Of a DNA stretch of 64,000 nt, positions 1-11,509 are shown piece by piece. The notes below the pieces were generated by a model. That model made no database searches and was not told the DNA's origin. It saw only the letters and a list, made by a program, of their open reading frames with translations. Both the position numbers and the translations under genes were made by a program. The DNA lies in assembly GCF_918797505.1 (NCBI RefSeq), contig NC_092799.1:12424295-12488294 (forward strand), in the 5' to 3' direction. Positions within the stretch are counted from its first letter, which is position 1, and each line of letters starts with the position of its first letter. This DNA comes from Bemisia tabaci (Eukaryota > Arthropoda > Insecta > Hemiptera > Aleyrodidae).

Positions 1-560
1 AGCTAGCCTCAGTATGCTAGTAACATACAAATTGCCTAAAGTGATGATTAGTTTTCGAAACAAAAATAACAATTCACTACCAATGTTTAGGGGGAAGCAG
101 TGCTTCCCTGTGCAGAAAATCTAGCTTTTAAAAATAAGGAGAGGAGATTTTGAAAAGCTGCTCGAGAAAAAAAATTATTTTCGTGTTTTCCGTGGGAAAA
201 TAAGTACACTATGATGAATTGTTTTGAGGAGCTTATAACATTTATTTTGGCACATAAAAAAACTTCGTAAAAAATACAGGCATTGTATTTTAGAGCTTAC
301 CCAAAACTTTGAATGCTGTGAGTTCCACTTCATGAAATTTTTAACAAATACATGTGCTCTCTTCAATTGTTTTGTAAAGAAAAAAAATCAGTTATATTAG
401 ACTAAATAAATGTATCTAAAGAGGATTTAAATCGTAAATAGAGCTTTTTCCAAACATGCGTCGGGTTTTCATGAACGTATTAAGGGTGTCTTTAGATTGT
501 CAGTACAAACTTGAAAAAGAAGCGTCAAACTTGTCTTCAAGCCGATTCTGTATAGCCTTA
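1..560. other. AT-rich stretch, no gene seen
   Basis: No reading frame with coding character, RNA gene or repeat with clear ends was recognised here. The short open frames are AT-rich and lack plausible splice or start context. Confidence 0.5.
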
Positions 561-1724
561 TTCAAGTATATAATGAGCTGAGATCAGCACGCACAACATT
601 TATTCGCAACAACAATTGCTGCGGACGCAGCTGAAGGCGAATTGAAAACAACCGTATATAACACGTTGAAAACCGGTAATAAATTCTCTTCGGAGAGTTA
701 TCTCTCCCAAGAAAATAGTTTTCCCTCCCGGAAAAATAGTTTTCTCTCTCGAGGAAATAGTTTTCTCTCCGAAGAAAATAGTTTTCCCTTATATAGTTAT
801 CCCGAGAGAATAGTTTTCTCTCCCGAAAGACTAGTTTTCTATACCGAGAGGATAGTTTGCCTCCCAAGAGAACAGTTTTCTCTCCCGAAAGAATAGTTTT
901 CTCTCCCCAGGAAATAGTTTTTCCTCTGGAGAAAATAGTTTGCCCTCCCGAGAAAATAGTTTTTCCTCTGGAGAAAATAGTTTGCACTCCCGAGAAAATA
1001 GTTTTTCTCCCGGTAGAATGATTTTTTCTTCCGAGAGAATACTTATCTCTCCCGAGAGAATACTTTTCTCTCCCGAGAGAAAATCGCATAATAGTATTGT
1101 TCTCGCTATGAAAGGCACAGCTGAGTACTACTTTTTTAGAATTTTACAATTTTTTATTGTTTTATGCAACTGAAGAGGGCTGACTTTTCAGTCGAAATAT
1201 TTTGGTGATATTCACGTGAAAATTATAGTCTTTTTACCCACTGTGCAATTTGTTTTAACTTGTCACCGGCTGCGGATCATCAATCATATCTCATATTTTA
1301 GTTTGTGTTGAAATTTTTTTCCAGAATCGCCCGTGAAATAAAATACAACTTTCTATTGGTAACAATATTAATTAAAGAGATCAACGTGAGATCATGGTTT
1401 TCAACGTGTTCTATACGGTTGTTGTCGATTCGCCTTCAGCTGCGTCCGCAGCAATTGTTGTTACGAATATGTTGTGCATTCTGATCTCAGGTCATTACAT
1501 ACTTGACTCTTCGAAGGCGTTTAATGTGCGAAAGTAGAGCACCCTGTCGGAGGTCGAACTGTGGACTAATCGATTCGTTCAATCTCACTTCCGTTGCTCT
1601 CCAACAGAGTGCGCTACTTTCGCACATCAAACGCCTTCAGAGAGTCGAGTATGTAATGGGTTGTATTTAGCACGCACAACATATTCGTAACAACAATTGC
1701 TGCAGACGCAGCAGAAGGTGAATT
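561..1724. repeat. Inverted-repeat cluster flanking a minisatellite
   Basis: A block of about 115 bp at 561-677 (it includes GCTGCGGACGCAGCTGAAGG) returns in reverse complement at 1393-1506. Part of it appears a third time, in the first orientation, at about 1646-1724. Between the second and third copies lies a palindrome (about 1498-1653) with arms of roughly 40 bp around GTGCGAAAGTAG. The left arm and the inverted arm enclose the minisatellite at 675-1085, so the whole looks like a foldback-type mobile element or its remains. No target duplication was found. Confidence 0.7.
675..1085. repeat. Minisatellite, about 20-bp unit (CTCCCGAGAGAATAGTTTT)
   Basis: About 18-20 imperfect copies of a unit close to CTCCCGAGAGAATAGTTTT follow each other, with variants such as CTCTGGAGAAAATAGTTTT. 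Long frames are open on both strands only because the unit lacks stops in several phases. The resulting low-complexity peptides are not taken as genes. Confidence 0.85.
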
Positions 1725-2885
1725 GTTTAGTTTAAAAAAAAAGAGTATGATAGAAAGTCTAAATGTACCGAAAGGGTATGTTTACGATCGAAATGAATCG
1801 AACGAAGAATAAAAACGTAACCCGATTCCATTCGAACAAATATATTAAAAAAAAGCTGATTAAAATCAGTAGAAAATTTTCATTCTCTAGAAAAATTTCA
1901 AATTGCAGTATCTCGAAATTAGGACCCGCTCAGCAGCGGGTTTATTGCCTATGCGACAAAATTGAAGGAAACTCTAAAAGGACGATACACACCAATAGAT
2001 TCATAATGTCGCTCATCGGTTCAATCAACTTCAAGCAATTAGCTGTTATCTATCACCAAAATCAAACAGCGCTTAATGATTTACATACTGCATTCAGCAG
2101 GATAAATTTGCTTGTCTCTCTAATTTCCACCATCTACATGGTTTTTGTTGCTTCTGAGATCTTTTCACCGAAAAAAAATCTGTGGAAATATTTTGCGTAG
2201 CTCTCTATTTAAAAGAAAGAAAAAACTCGTAACACGATTTCGCTTATTTTATAACAATTTTTCATGCTTTTCTTCAATCATTATTCAATATGTAAATACT
2301 TTAGTCGCTTGCAATATGATGAGAGGTAAAAACTCCACGGGCTGTCTTTTTCAACTTTTGTCATCTTGAGATGTGTGTGACATGCGCGGCCTTGACAATG
2401 GACTGCCCGACAAAAGAATAATAGACAAGACACGGGACACGGTAAGTGCCACATTGCGCGAAAAATCAAAAATACCTATAACTGGAGCTCTGAGGGTATA
2501 TTTTTGCAGAAAAAGGATCATTTTACTAAATTCTGCGAGATTCCAAAAACAATGAAGTGATTATATCTCACTAAATAACTTCTGAATCAATAAATTATTT
2601 CAACACCGCAACAATTGTCTTGATAATGCCTTACAAGGGTAAATCTCTCTTATAAAGCGACTTACATAGTGGCCATCATCAACCGCCGATGGTATGTATG
2701 TATGAGTCGCTTTTACGGCGCGCTAGGGCGCTCTGCGATGCCCACCCGCCACAGGAATCAGCCATAGTAGAGATCTTCCGGAAGCTGGCATCTGTTCATC
2801 TCTTGACGGATGCCCTCTACCCACCGTTTGGCTGGACGCCCTCTCCGCGGCCGATGGTAACGTATTTTAATTCGAAACCAAGTAT
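1725..2885. other. Unannotated stretch, no gene supported
   Basis: AT-rich DNA with an open frame at 1763-2200 (+) that has no recognisable domain. A block of more balanced composition at about 2686-2860 could be a fragment of a retroelement reading frame, but no diagnostic motif is visible. Confidence 0.35.
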
Positions 2886-2904
2886 GCATACCCTCCATCA
2901 TTGC

Positions 2905-3145
2905 TCCAATCAAAAAATATTATAAGGAAGATTATTAGTATAATTAAAAACAAGATTATAATAAATGCATGAGAAGTTACTACAACATTATATAAATGTT
3001 CATTTGACAGAAAAGATCCAACATTTATAAGCTCGGAACGAATAATTATACTAAAATAAGTTCCAATCAATCCTCTCCAAACACCAAAGATAAAATATAA
3101 AACACCAATATCTTTATGATTAGTTGAAAAAGCTCAAACTTTCAT
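2905..3145 (-). pseudogene. cox1: cox1 5' fragment (NUMT)
   Basis: Read on the minus strand from the ATG at 3145-3143 with the invertebrate mitochondrial code, the frame gives the N-terminus of cytochrome c oxidase subunit [17 protein letters not shown], then [23 protein letters not shown]. One tryptophan is encoded by TGA, which would be a stop in the nucleus. Similarity is lost after the LFLIM stretch, where the PxxIGGFGNW block would follow, and the sequence then runs into unrelated DNA. It cannot make a nuclear protein. Confidence 0.9.
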
Positions 3146-3207
3146 CTTTTATTAATAGTTGAATGATAACACTAAAATGAAATTTTTGAATGGACTTACT
3201 TGTAATC

Positions 3208-3277
3208 TTAATAAATAAAGGGCCTGATGAAAGGGTTAAATTGTAAATTTAATCACAAGTTTAAACTTCCTTATTAA
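3208..3277 (+). tRNA. trnY: mitochondrial-type tRNA-Tyr (GTA), NUMT copy
   Basis: A 70-nt segment folds as a mitochondrial tRNA. The seven-base acceptor arms are TTAATAA and TTATTAA, perfectly complementary. The anticodon arm is TTAAA-TTGTAAA-TTTAA, with GTA at the anticodon positions, and short AT-rich D and T arms are present. It lies on the strand opposite cox1 and 62 bp from its start. As a nuclear copy it is presumably not expressed as a mitochondrial tRNA. Confidence 0.85.
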
Positions 3278-3340
3278 AATTTAAACCCATAAATTTAATT
3301 ATAATTTTGAAAATTATTAGGTAAAGAAATTAAACAGATA

Positions 3341-4052
3341 TAAATGTAATGCCCATCCGAATTTATGTTTTGATTTTCTAATTCCTTGAGCAAATTCCAA
3401 GGAATTAGAGGTTATTTCACTCCTCAAGCGTAAGAGTAGATTCTTTAAAAGCTATAATTTTCAAATTTGGCACAATGGGATCATTTTTAAATTAAGTAAC
3501 ATTATAGATTCAGGGGTTTGGCTAGAGCCTTTTCAAACTTTACGCAGCGATAGGGGGAAGGGGAGCAATAAAATTGAGCGGAGCGTTACATAAATATTTT
3601 GAGTAATTTTTCCTCGGTTTCCAAAGTGTTTGTCCTCCGTCGTCCCCCAAGGTATTGATGAACCGATGCTTAAAGCGAGTGTTTCTTGGCAGGAAAGCTA
3701 GAATTCACCCTTCTTGGAATGGAAAAGATCAGTCACCCAAAGCGTGGAAAAGTCACAAATCCCAAATCCCAAATCGCATCGACGCCTTCAGACGACATAG
3801 ATGAAGGCAGGTGCAATTTACCGGCTTTAAGTTTGATGAATATATAATCCGGCTCGCTGAACCAAAGATTCGGTGTAACGAACCGAAAATCTTGGTTCCA
3901 ACGAGAAATAGTCCATATCGACGACACTTTGGTTCACTGAGCTAAATCCTTCGGTTCATAAAACCGAATTCCGTCTCTGTAAACCGAGGGGTCAGTTTGC
4001 GCTATCGATGGTTCAGCCCCTGCGCAAAAAAGCTTCTCCTGAGCTTAATCTG
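3341..4052. other. Stretch without a gene
   Basis: Nothing firm. Scattered GAACCGA/CGGTTC motifs at 3830-3990 suggest a degraded inverted-repeat element. Confidence 0.3.
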
Positions 4053-4060
4053 TCGCGTAG

Positions 4061-4862
4061 CATGGCCGAATTTACCTACTTGCCGCCCTCTTCTCATTAA
4101 TTTTGAAACACCAATAAAAACCAACAAGTGAACGTGCTGGAGAGAGAAGGGTGCATAAGACGCGTTCACTCGTGTTTGACACATTTTTTACGTAAGCCCT
4201 GTCAACACTACTAGCACAAGTTCACGGAACTTCGCGCGAAAGTTCAGTTCCGTAAACCTATCTCTGCGGGGACAAGGCCTTTCATTTGTAAGAAATTAAC
4301 TAAAAAATTAAGAAAGAACAAACATAAATGTGGTTTGATAAATTTAACTTCCGCCGCCGAGCCGCGCTGACCACACTGTGTTTGGCGTAATGCGTTAAGT
4401 ATTCATGTAGTCTTGTAGGCGCTGCGCGTTTCACGCCGCGCCGACCGCTGTTGACCGTACTGTGTTTGACGCAATGCGTGTAGTATTCGTGCAGTCTTGT
4501 AGGCGCTAATATGTGTTACGTGCCGACCGCCGCGTCGAGGGCTTCTCCTTTTCATCTCAAGTCCTCGTCATCATATCTCTTTGCGCCGCGCCGCTCCAGG
4601 CCAAATTACGTGTTTGGTTTCTCTCTTAACTCAACTAATGAAATGTGCGAAGTCTTTCGTATCACCGACATACGACAAAATTAGAAATTAATGAACTCTC
4701 AGGAAATGAGAGATTTTGTCACCTTTTCTTGTTTGTAATTTTTTTCTGAATCCGATTTTTTTGTACCTACATTTAAAAAAATTGCAAAATTTGCCGCCCC
4801 CCCCCCCCAATTTCGCCGCCATGGGCCACGGCCCATGTGGCCATCCCCTTAATCCGGCCCTG
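4061..4862. mobile_element. hAT-like element, CAGGGCCGGATT family, copy 1
   Basis: An 802-bp element begins CATGGCCGAATTTACC and ends AATCCGGCCCTG. It is flanked by a perfect 8-bp direct repeat, TCGCGTAG (4053-4060 and 4863-4870), the duplication size made by hAT transposases. A second copy lies at 31076-31851. No transposase frame is present, so it is non-autonomous. It contains a poly-C run near 4797-4808. Confidence 0.85.
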
Positions 4863-5226
4863 TCGCGTAGCTTATTATTTCTACGTGTAAATTAAGAGGA
4901 CCCATTTTTTTTTTCACAGAGCAACTTAACTCCTAGAGACTTACTTTAAAAAGTTGTAATCCTCCACATGATCATGTTTACATTTTTATAGCCGCTCGTC
5001 TGTTAAATACTCGGTGCAAGTGCCATCCCGAGAAAAAGCGAAAACTGTTTTGCCCTTTTCTTATTCCCTGATTGAATCCAGAGTCTGAGGTCCTTTATGG
5101 GTGAGCCTCACTGAAAGCTGGAAAATTTTCGCAAAATGACTGAGCAGTTCTACGGTTCGAACGTTCTTCACCTCAGGTGGTCTGTCCTGTCCCGTAGCCT
5201 TGGTTCTCCAAATTTATTCCAGACTC

Positions 5227-5390
5227 CAGCGGCGAGGCGCAAATCATCGATTATCGACATTTATCCATTTGAAGCTGTGGTAAAGAATCGATTATTAAGG
5301 TGCTCATTGCGAATACCCTGTCTATCGATCATTTTCCGTCGGTTTAAATGGCAGATCAATCGATGTATCGCAAAGCACGCCGCGCCACTG
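5227..5390 (-). mobile_element. 164-bp hAT-like MITE, CAGTGGCGTGGCG family
   Basis: Ends are CAGCGGCGAGGCGC and GCACGCCGCGCCACTG. They are flanked by a perfect 8-bp duplication, CCAGACTC (5219-5226 and 5391-5398). Relative to the copies at 8131 and 20088 it lies in reverse orientation. Confidence 0.85.
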
Positions 5391-5795
5391 CCAGACTCTC
5401 GTCGCGGAGAGGCGCTGCTTCAATAAAACGAACAATTAAGGAAATTTATTGCACCAGTGAAGCGCACTGCCCAGATTCTAGCCGATGGAGCTAGCTCATT
5501 TGAATATTGGTTCTTCTTGAATCTCACATCTCCGTAACACGCGCTCATCTGCTGTTGGGTCAACTTTTCTCGCCTTGCCCTTAACCTTGTGACAATGTTG
5601 CCAAAATCGTTTAGAAAGCCATCATGCATGACGAGAACTTTGGATCCGAATAGTTTTTCTGTGGAGTCGAATGTTTACATCGCTAACCAAATCGCGGACC
5701 AAAAATGCAAAATTCCATAAAGTATACGAAAACGAATTTCGTGAAATTATCGAAACCTTTTCAAAAGAGTTGGGAGGTAATGCAAATTTTGAGAG

Positions 5796-6128
5796 CAGTG
5801 TTCGAAACTCACAGGCGCCAACGTCGCCCCTAAAAATTGCCCCCTGAAAATCTGAATTTTCATATTAGGTGATTATTCGGAATCTTCAGCACTACAAATG
5901 AAAACTTTTTCTATTCTTCACGATTTCATCCTTAGTGCTTTTCACTTCCCCAAGTTACAGCTACTCACTAGCTCTGTTACGAAAAAATCTTGGGTCTAAC
6001 TTTTCACTAAATGCGCCGTAATATAGCAAAAAGTCAATTTGGCCTCTAAAAAATCTTCAATGGCGCCTAAAAATCGGGCTTGATGCGCCACATGGCTCCT
6101 AAAACTCAAAAGTAAGTTTCGAACACTG
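5796..6128 (-). mobile_element. 333-bp hAT-like MITE, CAGTGTTCGAAACT family
   Basis: Terminal inverted repeats CAGTGTTCGAAACTCA and AGTTTCGAACACTG are bounded by a perfect 8-bp duplication, TTTGAGAG (5788-5795 and 6129-6136). The body (GGCGCC, 'TTAGGCGCC' blocks) matches the copy at 34921-35290 in opposite orientation. Confidence 0.9.
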
Positions 6129-6235
6129 TTTGAGAGCAAATTGAAAATACTTGAAAAGTATTATGAGTACCATTACAAGTCACTTCATACTTGCTCGTTG
6201 TTGAAGTTCCTTTTTTTGTTGCGGATTGGACACTT

Positions 6236-6600
6236 GAGTCCATAGTAACGTAATGAAACTCTTTGAAACTTCCTCAGAGAAAAGAATTGTCTGAAAATCT
6301 TCATCACGCATTCCAGCGGGCTGATTATTGAAAGTGATAGACAAAGCTATAGACAAAGAAGACATAGAGGGTATGGAGCGATCTTATTGGTCGAAATGTG
6401 TGGTTCTTATAGACTAAGGGAGAAAATGATGGACCAACTGTCGGGTTTCTCATGGGTTGCCATTAGTTGGTCTATTACCTACTGCCTTTGTCTATTGCAA
6501 CCACCAGCTTCCACCAATAGGTTCCCTCCATATCCCTTTTATCATCTTTGTCTAGCTTTGTCTATCAATTTCAATAATCGGCCCGCAGGTCCTTCCAGTA
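6236..6600 (+). repeat. Direct-repeat pair with inverted ends, copy 1
   Basis: This segment matches 7138-7490 for most of its length (shared GGAGCGATCTTATTGGT and GGGAGAAAATGATGGA blocks). Inside each copy, AATCAGCCCGC-like sequence and TAGACAAAGCTATAGACAAAG at one end are inverted at the other end (CTTTGTCTATCA). It is therefore a mobile element of about 300 bp in two copies. Exact ends were not fixed. Confidence 0.6.
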
Positions 6601-6676
6601 TATCCATTGGCAACATTGTTTGGTGCAATTTTTCTTAATAAGCAGAACCGCAATATGCTAGCTCAAGCGTGTTGCT

Positions 6677-6696
6677 CCCCCCCCCCCCCCCCCCCC
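6677..6696. repeat. Poly-C run (20 bp)
   Basis: Uninterrupted run of 20 cytosines. The length may be unreliable, as with any long homopolymer. Confidence 0.95.
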
Positions 6697-7137
6697 GTCG
6701 CACGGTGTATCAAATGAATGGGAGCTAGTGGACAAATTATTTGAATTTCACGTGCAAACAAGTCCTGTACAAAGTCCTGTATCCTATATATCTCAGTATA
6801 TTTTTCACGGCGATATGAAATTGAATATTTTTTCCAACAATAATCAAAATTCGAGTTATATTCCCCATAAAGTTCCGTTTTGCCTGTTCGTTTTGATTCA
6901 GGCTATTCTGTTTGATTCCGGCGAAGCATAAGGTAAAACATCAGACAAAAATTCCTCTGACGAAAAAAATTATTGTGCTTTCAATTTCGCCCCTAACTTC
7001 AAAATATATGATACTAAATGAACCGTCAGCACTTTAAAACAACTGATGGAGCGATCCTATTGGTTGACATTGGTGGTTTCTTAAAGACTAAAGGAGAAAA
7101 TGATGGACTAACTATACTTAGGGTTTCTCGTGGGCTG

Positions 7138-7490
7138 CCATAGTAACGTAATGAAACTATTTTAAACTTGCTCAGAGAAAAGGAATGTCTGAAAATCCTC
7201 ATCACGCATTCCATTGGGCTGATTAATGAAAGTGATAGAAAAAGCTATAGACAAAGAAGACATAGAGAGTATGGAGCGATCTTATTGGTTGAAATGTGTG
7301 GCTCTTATAGACTAAGGGAGAAAATGATGGAATAACTGTCGGGTTTCTCGTGGGTTGCCGTTAGTTAGACATTACCTGCCTCCTTTGTCCATTGCAATCA
7401 CCCACTTCCACCTATAGGATCCCGCCATATCCCTTTTGTTTTCTTCGTCTATAGCTTTGTCTATCAATTTCAATAATCGACCCGCTATGT
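7138..7490 (+). repeat. Direct-repeat pair with inverted ends, copy 2
   Basis: Partner of 6236-6600. Part of the same unit (GGAGCGATCCTATTGGTTGAC) also occurs at 7049-7112, so one extra partial copy precedes it. Confidence 0.6.
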
Positions 7491-7706
7491 CCGCACGCCG
7501 TATGTCCACAGCTTAACCTGGGCTGGATCCACAGTGTTTCGAGATATGCGAGACCGACGTCCAGTGACGTAACAAAGCGAGACACTATTAGAGCCCGCAG
7601 ATCAATTAGTGAAGCCTGGAGCCGTCAAACCGCCTGACACACATAATTAAATACCCCTGAAAAAGCTCGTAAATCCTCTCACAAATGAATCGTGACAAAT
7701 CGTCGC

Positions 7707-7815
7707 TCCTCTGACGTAAGGGCGTATCTCACTTTCCACGTGAGCCCTGTTCTTCATATAACCCCATGCTTTTCAGGGCTCACGAGAAAATAGATATATG
7801 CCCTTACGTCAGAGG
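7707..7815. repeat. Palindromic element, CCTCTGACGTAAGGGCGTAT arms
   Basis: Arms CCTCTGACGTAAGGGCGTAT and ATGCCCTTACGTCAGAGG surround a loop with GTGAGCCCTG/CAGGGCTCAC pairing. A diverged relative lies at 22871-22989. Confidence 0.65.
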
Positions 7816-8130
7816 CATGAAATGAGGAGCACGCCACGGCCGAGTGCCGCTTTCGTTGTGCACGGAGTTTTCCCTCTTCACTCGGCTTGTGAAGAAATGC
7901 CGTGAATTAATGAAACAACTTATGTCTCCCTAATATTCCTGTTTGAGATATGTGGTTTTGACTCGGCCGGGCAGCGTGACTTTTCCCCGACTCGGCCTCC
8001 AAAAAATTTGCATGTATCTAAGGTGTCCGCGAAAAATACCGGCTTTGTTCGTTCGCGAATACTCTGAGTTCCTTTGTTGGTTTTATGGTTATTAGGTGGA
8101 GTTGTCAACCCGTTCCTGTACCCTTTGCAA

Positions 8131-8293
8131 CAGTGGCGTGGCGTGCTTTGCGATGTATCGATTGATCTGTCGATCAAACCTATGGAAATAGATCGATGAA
8201 CAGGGTGTTTGCAACGAACACCTTAATATCGATTCTTTACCATAGCTTCAAATGGAGAGATGTCGATAGTCGATCATTCACGCCACGCCACTG
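8131..8293 (+). mobile_element. 163-bp hAT-like MITE, CAGTGGCGTGGCG family, reference copy
   Basis: Perfect ends CAGTGGCGTGGCGTG and CACGCCACGCCACTG. They are flanked by CTTTGCAA (8123-8130) and CTTTACAA (8294-8301), an 8-bp duplication with one substitution. Same family as 5227-5390 and 20088-20248. Confidence 0.9.
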
Positions 8294-10503
8294 CTTTACA
8301 ATCGAAGTTGCTCGGGTATTGGGTTGATAAAATTGAACACAACGTTCGGACTTCATGACAATTTCGCAGACCAGCCTAGAGGGCATATGAAGTACGCACT
8401 CGTGGGGTACACCAACCGCGTGATTTCAAAATTTCTTGCGTTTTAACAAGCTTCATTTTTATGAAAAGAAAATTTACTAGGCCTCTGAACACATTTTCAG
8501 TCACTTGTACCTACAGCTGTTCACAAGATGCGCTTTTTTGGGCCCAAAACAGCCTTTGAGATGGTTGAGCCAATCGGAAATGGATTTGGAAATTCCCATT
8601 AATTCTCTATAAAAGTACTCTACGCTTGTTGGGGCTTCAACTGCCATTGACAATGTATGGTCTGCTTGTAAATAAGTGGAACGTGCGTGGGTTGAGCATC
8701 ATAGCGGGCAAGTTATTCATCGAATATGATAATATAAATACATGCGCGGGCTGCTGAGGCAACTGTATATGTTCCCCTGCGCGCAAATGGGGATATCTAG
8801 GAAACTGTAAAGGCATCCACACGGCCAACACGAGGGAGACCCCGTTAGCTTTTTAAAGTCCTAATTTCAAATTGGCGACCAAAAGCGTTGCAACTAGATG
8901 TGACTGACTAGTTTTTCAAATGAATCATTGCAGCTTATCACGTTATTGCTAGGCTTGAGGGTCGCCTTCTCACTTCCCAGCAATCAGCTGGCGATTGGTA
9001 TTTTAAATATCCAAGCGTAAAATGAAACGCGTCGTTGAGACTCTCATCGTTGCCACTTTTCAAAAATAAATTTAGCGTAATTCTTAATCTTTAAATGATT
9101 CAGCAAATATTAATTATAGAATAACAATCCATTATTTTTTGAATAATACAATTATTTAAACCAACGTGTGATGACACACGTGTTTTAACTTCTATTTTTT
9201 CCCTTTTAAGAGTGGTTAACTTATCACTAGGTTTTTTTTTTAATACTACGCCGGCAGGTTACTAGGGGTGACTATCTAGGGATCTTTGAAGTATATAATA
9301 TAAAATATCAATGAATGTCGAGTTCGACATACTAAACATCCATTGGAATCACAGTCGTTTGGATATATTGCTCAGGTAGCCCTTAATGCACCTCCACAAG
9401 TAAGACAAATTGGAACAAAACATCATGGGAAATAGAGCAAGGGAAGGACGCGTGTTGATGACGGCGCAGAGATACAACTATACGTGCTTGATGGATGTCC
9501 ATGTTGCATATGTCTAATAATTGAAGGCGCTATAGTGGACGTCGTGAATTCGCAATGCTCCGCTCCATGCTGCTAATAGACCGTATTCGATAACGGTTCG
9601 ATGTATCGTTTGGTTCAAAACAATAGAACATAACCTCAAACCAAACTGCAAGGATTTTAATTGGATAAGCTGAAAATGAGAAATTTCCTGACAGTTTCAC
9701 TTTGCATTGGCATTTGGTACTCAAAATACTAAAAAATCTGTTTCAAAAGATCCGTTCTCTCAGATTTCTGAATTTACTTTTGAGGCTATGTTTATGTTTT
9801 GAACCAATCGATATCGATACAATCTCACCCGTTTGATGTATCGAATACGATCTATGAGATGTCGTATTCGGGAGACAAGTTAAAAAAAGAAACTCGATTA
9901 CGTATTCTCTATTCTCAGCTTTGTTGACATTCCAATTTTTTCGTTTTTCAATTTGACATCTGATTCTTTTTAGAGACAAAATTTGACCACCACGATATTT
10001 TAACAGGATACGTGGATTCCTGGGTATTTTTATTTTTATTTACTTTAGATCACGCTCCCTTTCTTGGACAACAACTTCAAACGGGGATTCTCCAGGAGGA
10101 TTATCTAGTCACATGATTTACCGTTAATACACACATAAATCATAAGAGCAACGCAAAATGCATAACACTCTGGGCGCAATGCGCTTTGGGGAGATGATCG
10201 GTAAATGGGGAGATGATTATTTCACGGTAAATACAACCAGACTACAAGTTCCAATTAGCAACCGTAGGGGCTCAGTTCAGAAACAACCCATGCACTATTG
10301 ATTTTCCTATACACATAAGTGTTTTTACGGATAAGCCAGATGTTGTAATTCTTAATTGCAGAATGAAGTTCAACTGTTGTTGTATACCGACCTATGACTC
10401 GGCCCATTTTTAGCTCCCAAATTCAGCTGCTGATACCGGCTTAAGAATCTCCATGAGACCTACTATATTCATTCTCTCCCTATGGAGGCACCTACTCTTA
10501 ATT
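8294..10503. other. Long stretch without a gene
   Basis: AT-rich DNA with no coding region that I can support. It holds one copy of the dispersed hairpin motif (9458-9540), CGAATACG-rich degraded repeats at 9585-9625 and 9795-9875, and a diverged relative of the TTGGACTACATTTTGCA palindrome at about 10235-10375. Confidence 0.4.
9458..9540 (+). repeat. Dispersed hairpin motif, copy 1
   Basis: GATACAAC... GTCCATGTTGCATATG... ATTGAAGGCGC. It shares order and spacing with copies at 25163, 26103 (-), 36977, 41764 (-) and 44184 (-). It is closest to the 44184 copy, with which upstream sequence is also shared. Confidence 0.55.
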
Positions 10504-10757
10504 GAACCGCGTTCAGCAGAAAGAAACCAAGCCACATCAGCTATTGCCAAATTTGATTGGGCAATTCAATTTTGCACATGAAAACGGTTGGGCGGATTTT
10601 TTTTTGCAAATTTCAGTGAATTCTCTGGATAGCACGAATAAAATCCCTTGAAATTTTCAAAGGAATCCGCACAAACGTCCCCCAGTGAAAAATTAAACTG
10701 CCCGATTGAATTGGGCAACAGCTGAGGTGGCTTGGTTCCTTTCTGCTAGACGGGGTC
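10504..10757. mobile_element. MITE with GAACC...CAGAAAGGAACCAAGCCACATC ends, copy 1
   Basis: About 254 bp. Its ends contain AGCAGAAAGAAACCAAGCC and, inverted, GGCTTGGTTCCTTTCTGCT. Inner ends share TTGGGCAATTCAATTTT. Other copies are at 24665-24920 and 30834-31070. Confidence 0.75.
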
Positions 10758-10762
10758 CGAAT

Positions 10763-11453
10763 CTGCCGCGCTAAGGAAGAACATCATATGAACATTCGAG
10801 AGTTGCCAAATTTCCCCGGATAAAACATGTTTTTTCAAGGAAAGTCATGCACAGTTTTCTTTGAAATTTTCAGATATTTTAGATTGAATTGGGGAAAAAT
10901 TGTCTGAAATTTTGAAAGAAAATAATCCAAAATCCGGCCCAAATCTGCCGTGCTAAGGAAGAACGCCATATGAACATCCTAGAGTTGCTAAATTTCCCCG
11001 GATAAAACATGTATTTTTAAGGAAAGTCATGCATATTTTTCCTTGGAATTTTCAGATATTTTAGATTAAATTGGAGGAAAAATTGTCCGAAATATTGAAA
11101 GAAAAATATTCAAAATTTTCTTGTTAAATTGAAATTGTATTGAAGAAAATACGGCAACGTCTGAAAGCTCATACGGTGTTCTTCCTTACTGCCGTGCTAA
11201 GGAATAACGCCGTATGAACATTCGAGAGTTGCCAAATTTCCTTCACTAAAATGTCTACTTTTGAGGAAATTTATGAATATTTTTCTCTGAAATTCTCAGG
11301 AACTTTGGGTGAAATTGCGAGCAACATTATCTGAAAAATTGGAAGAAAAATATTCATAAGTTTACCGGGAAAGTCGTGTTTTATCAAAGGATATTTGGCA
11401 ACGCCTGAGGGTTCATACGGCGTTTTTCCTTGGCACGGCAGCTTAGCACGGCA
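10763..11453. mobile_element. Cluster of three CTGCCGTGCTAAGG MITE copies
   Basis: Three 5' ends (10763, 10943, 11189) and at least two 3' ends (about 11190 and 11453) of the CTGCCGTGCTAAGG family are run together. The first copy is cut short by the second. The last 3' end is doubled (GGCACGGCAGCTTAGCACGGCAG-like). This suggests repeated insertion or recombination in one spot. Confidence 0.75.
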
Positions 11454-11509
11454 GAATTCCAGCTACAGCTTTGGCTCGAAGGAGGGAGACGAAAAAAAAA
11501 CCGCAATAA

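Larger units (their letters stand above)
2886..3340. other. Nuclear mitochondrial insertion (NUMT)
   Basis: This segment carries the start of mitochondrial cox1 on the minus strand and, directly upstream on the opposite strand, a complete cloverleaf-compatible tRNA-Tyr. That head-to-head trnY-cox1 order is the ancestral insect arrangement. Both flanks are ordinary nuclear repeat DNA, so this is a fragment of mitochondrial DNA inserted in the nucleus (or, less likely, an assembly join). The borders are approximate. Confidence 0.85.

Noticed and set aside
562..1118. Long overlapping open frames on both strands
   Set aside because: They are translations of a stop-free 20-bp minisatellite and give low-complexity peptides.
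1530..1630. tRNA-like or SINE promoter in the palindrome (GTTCGACCTCC resembling a B box)
   Set aside because: The B box deviates from consensus and the segment is explained by the hairpin symmetry. No cloverleaf forms.
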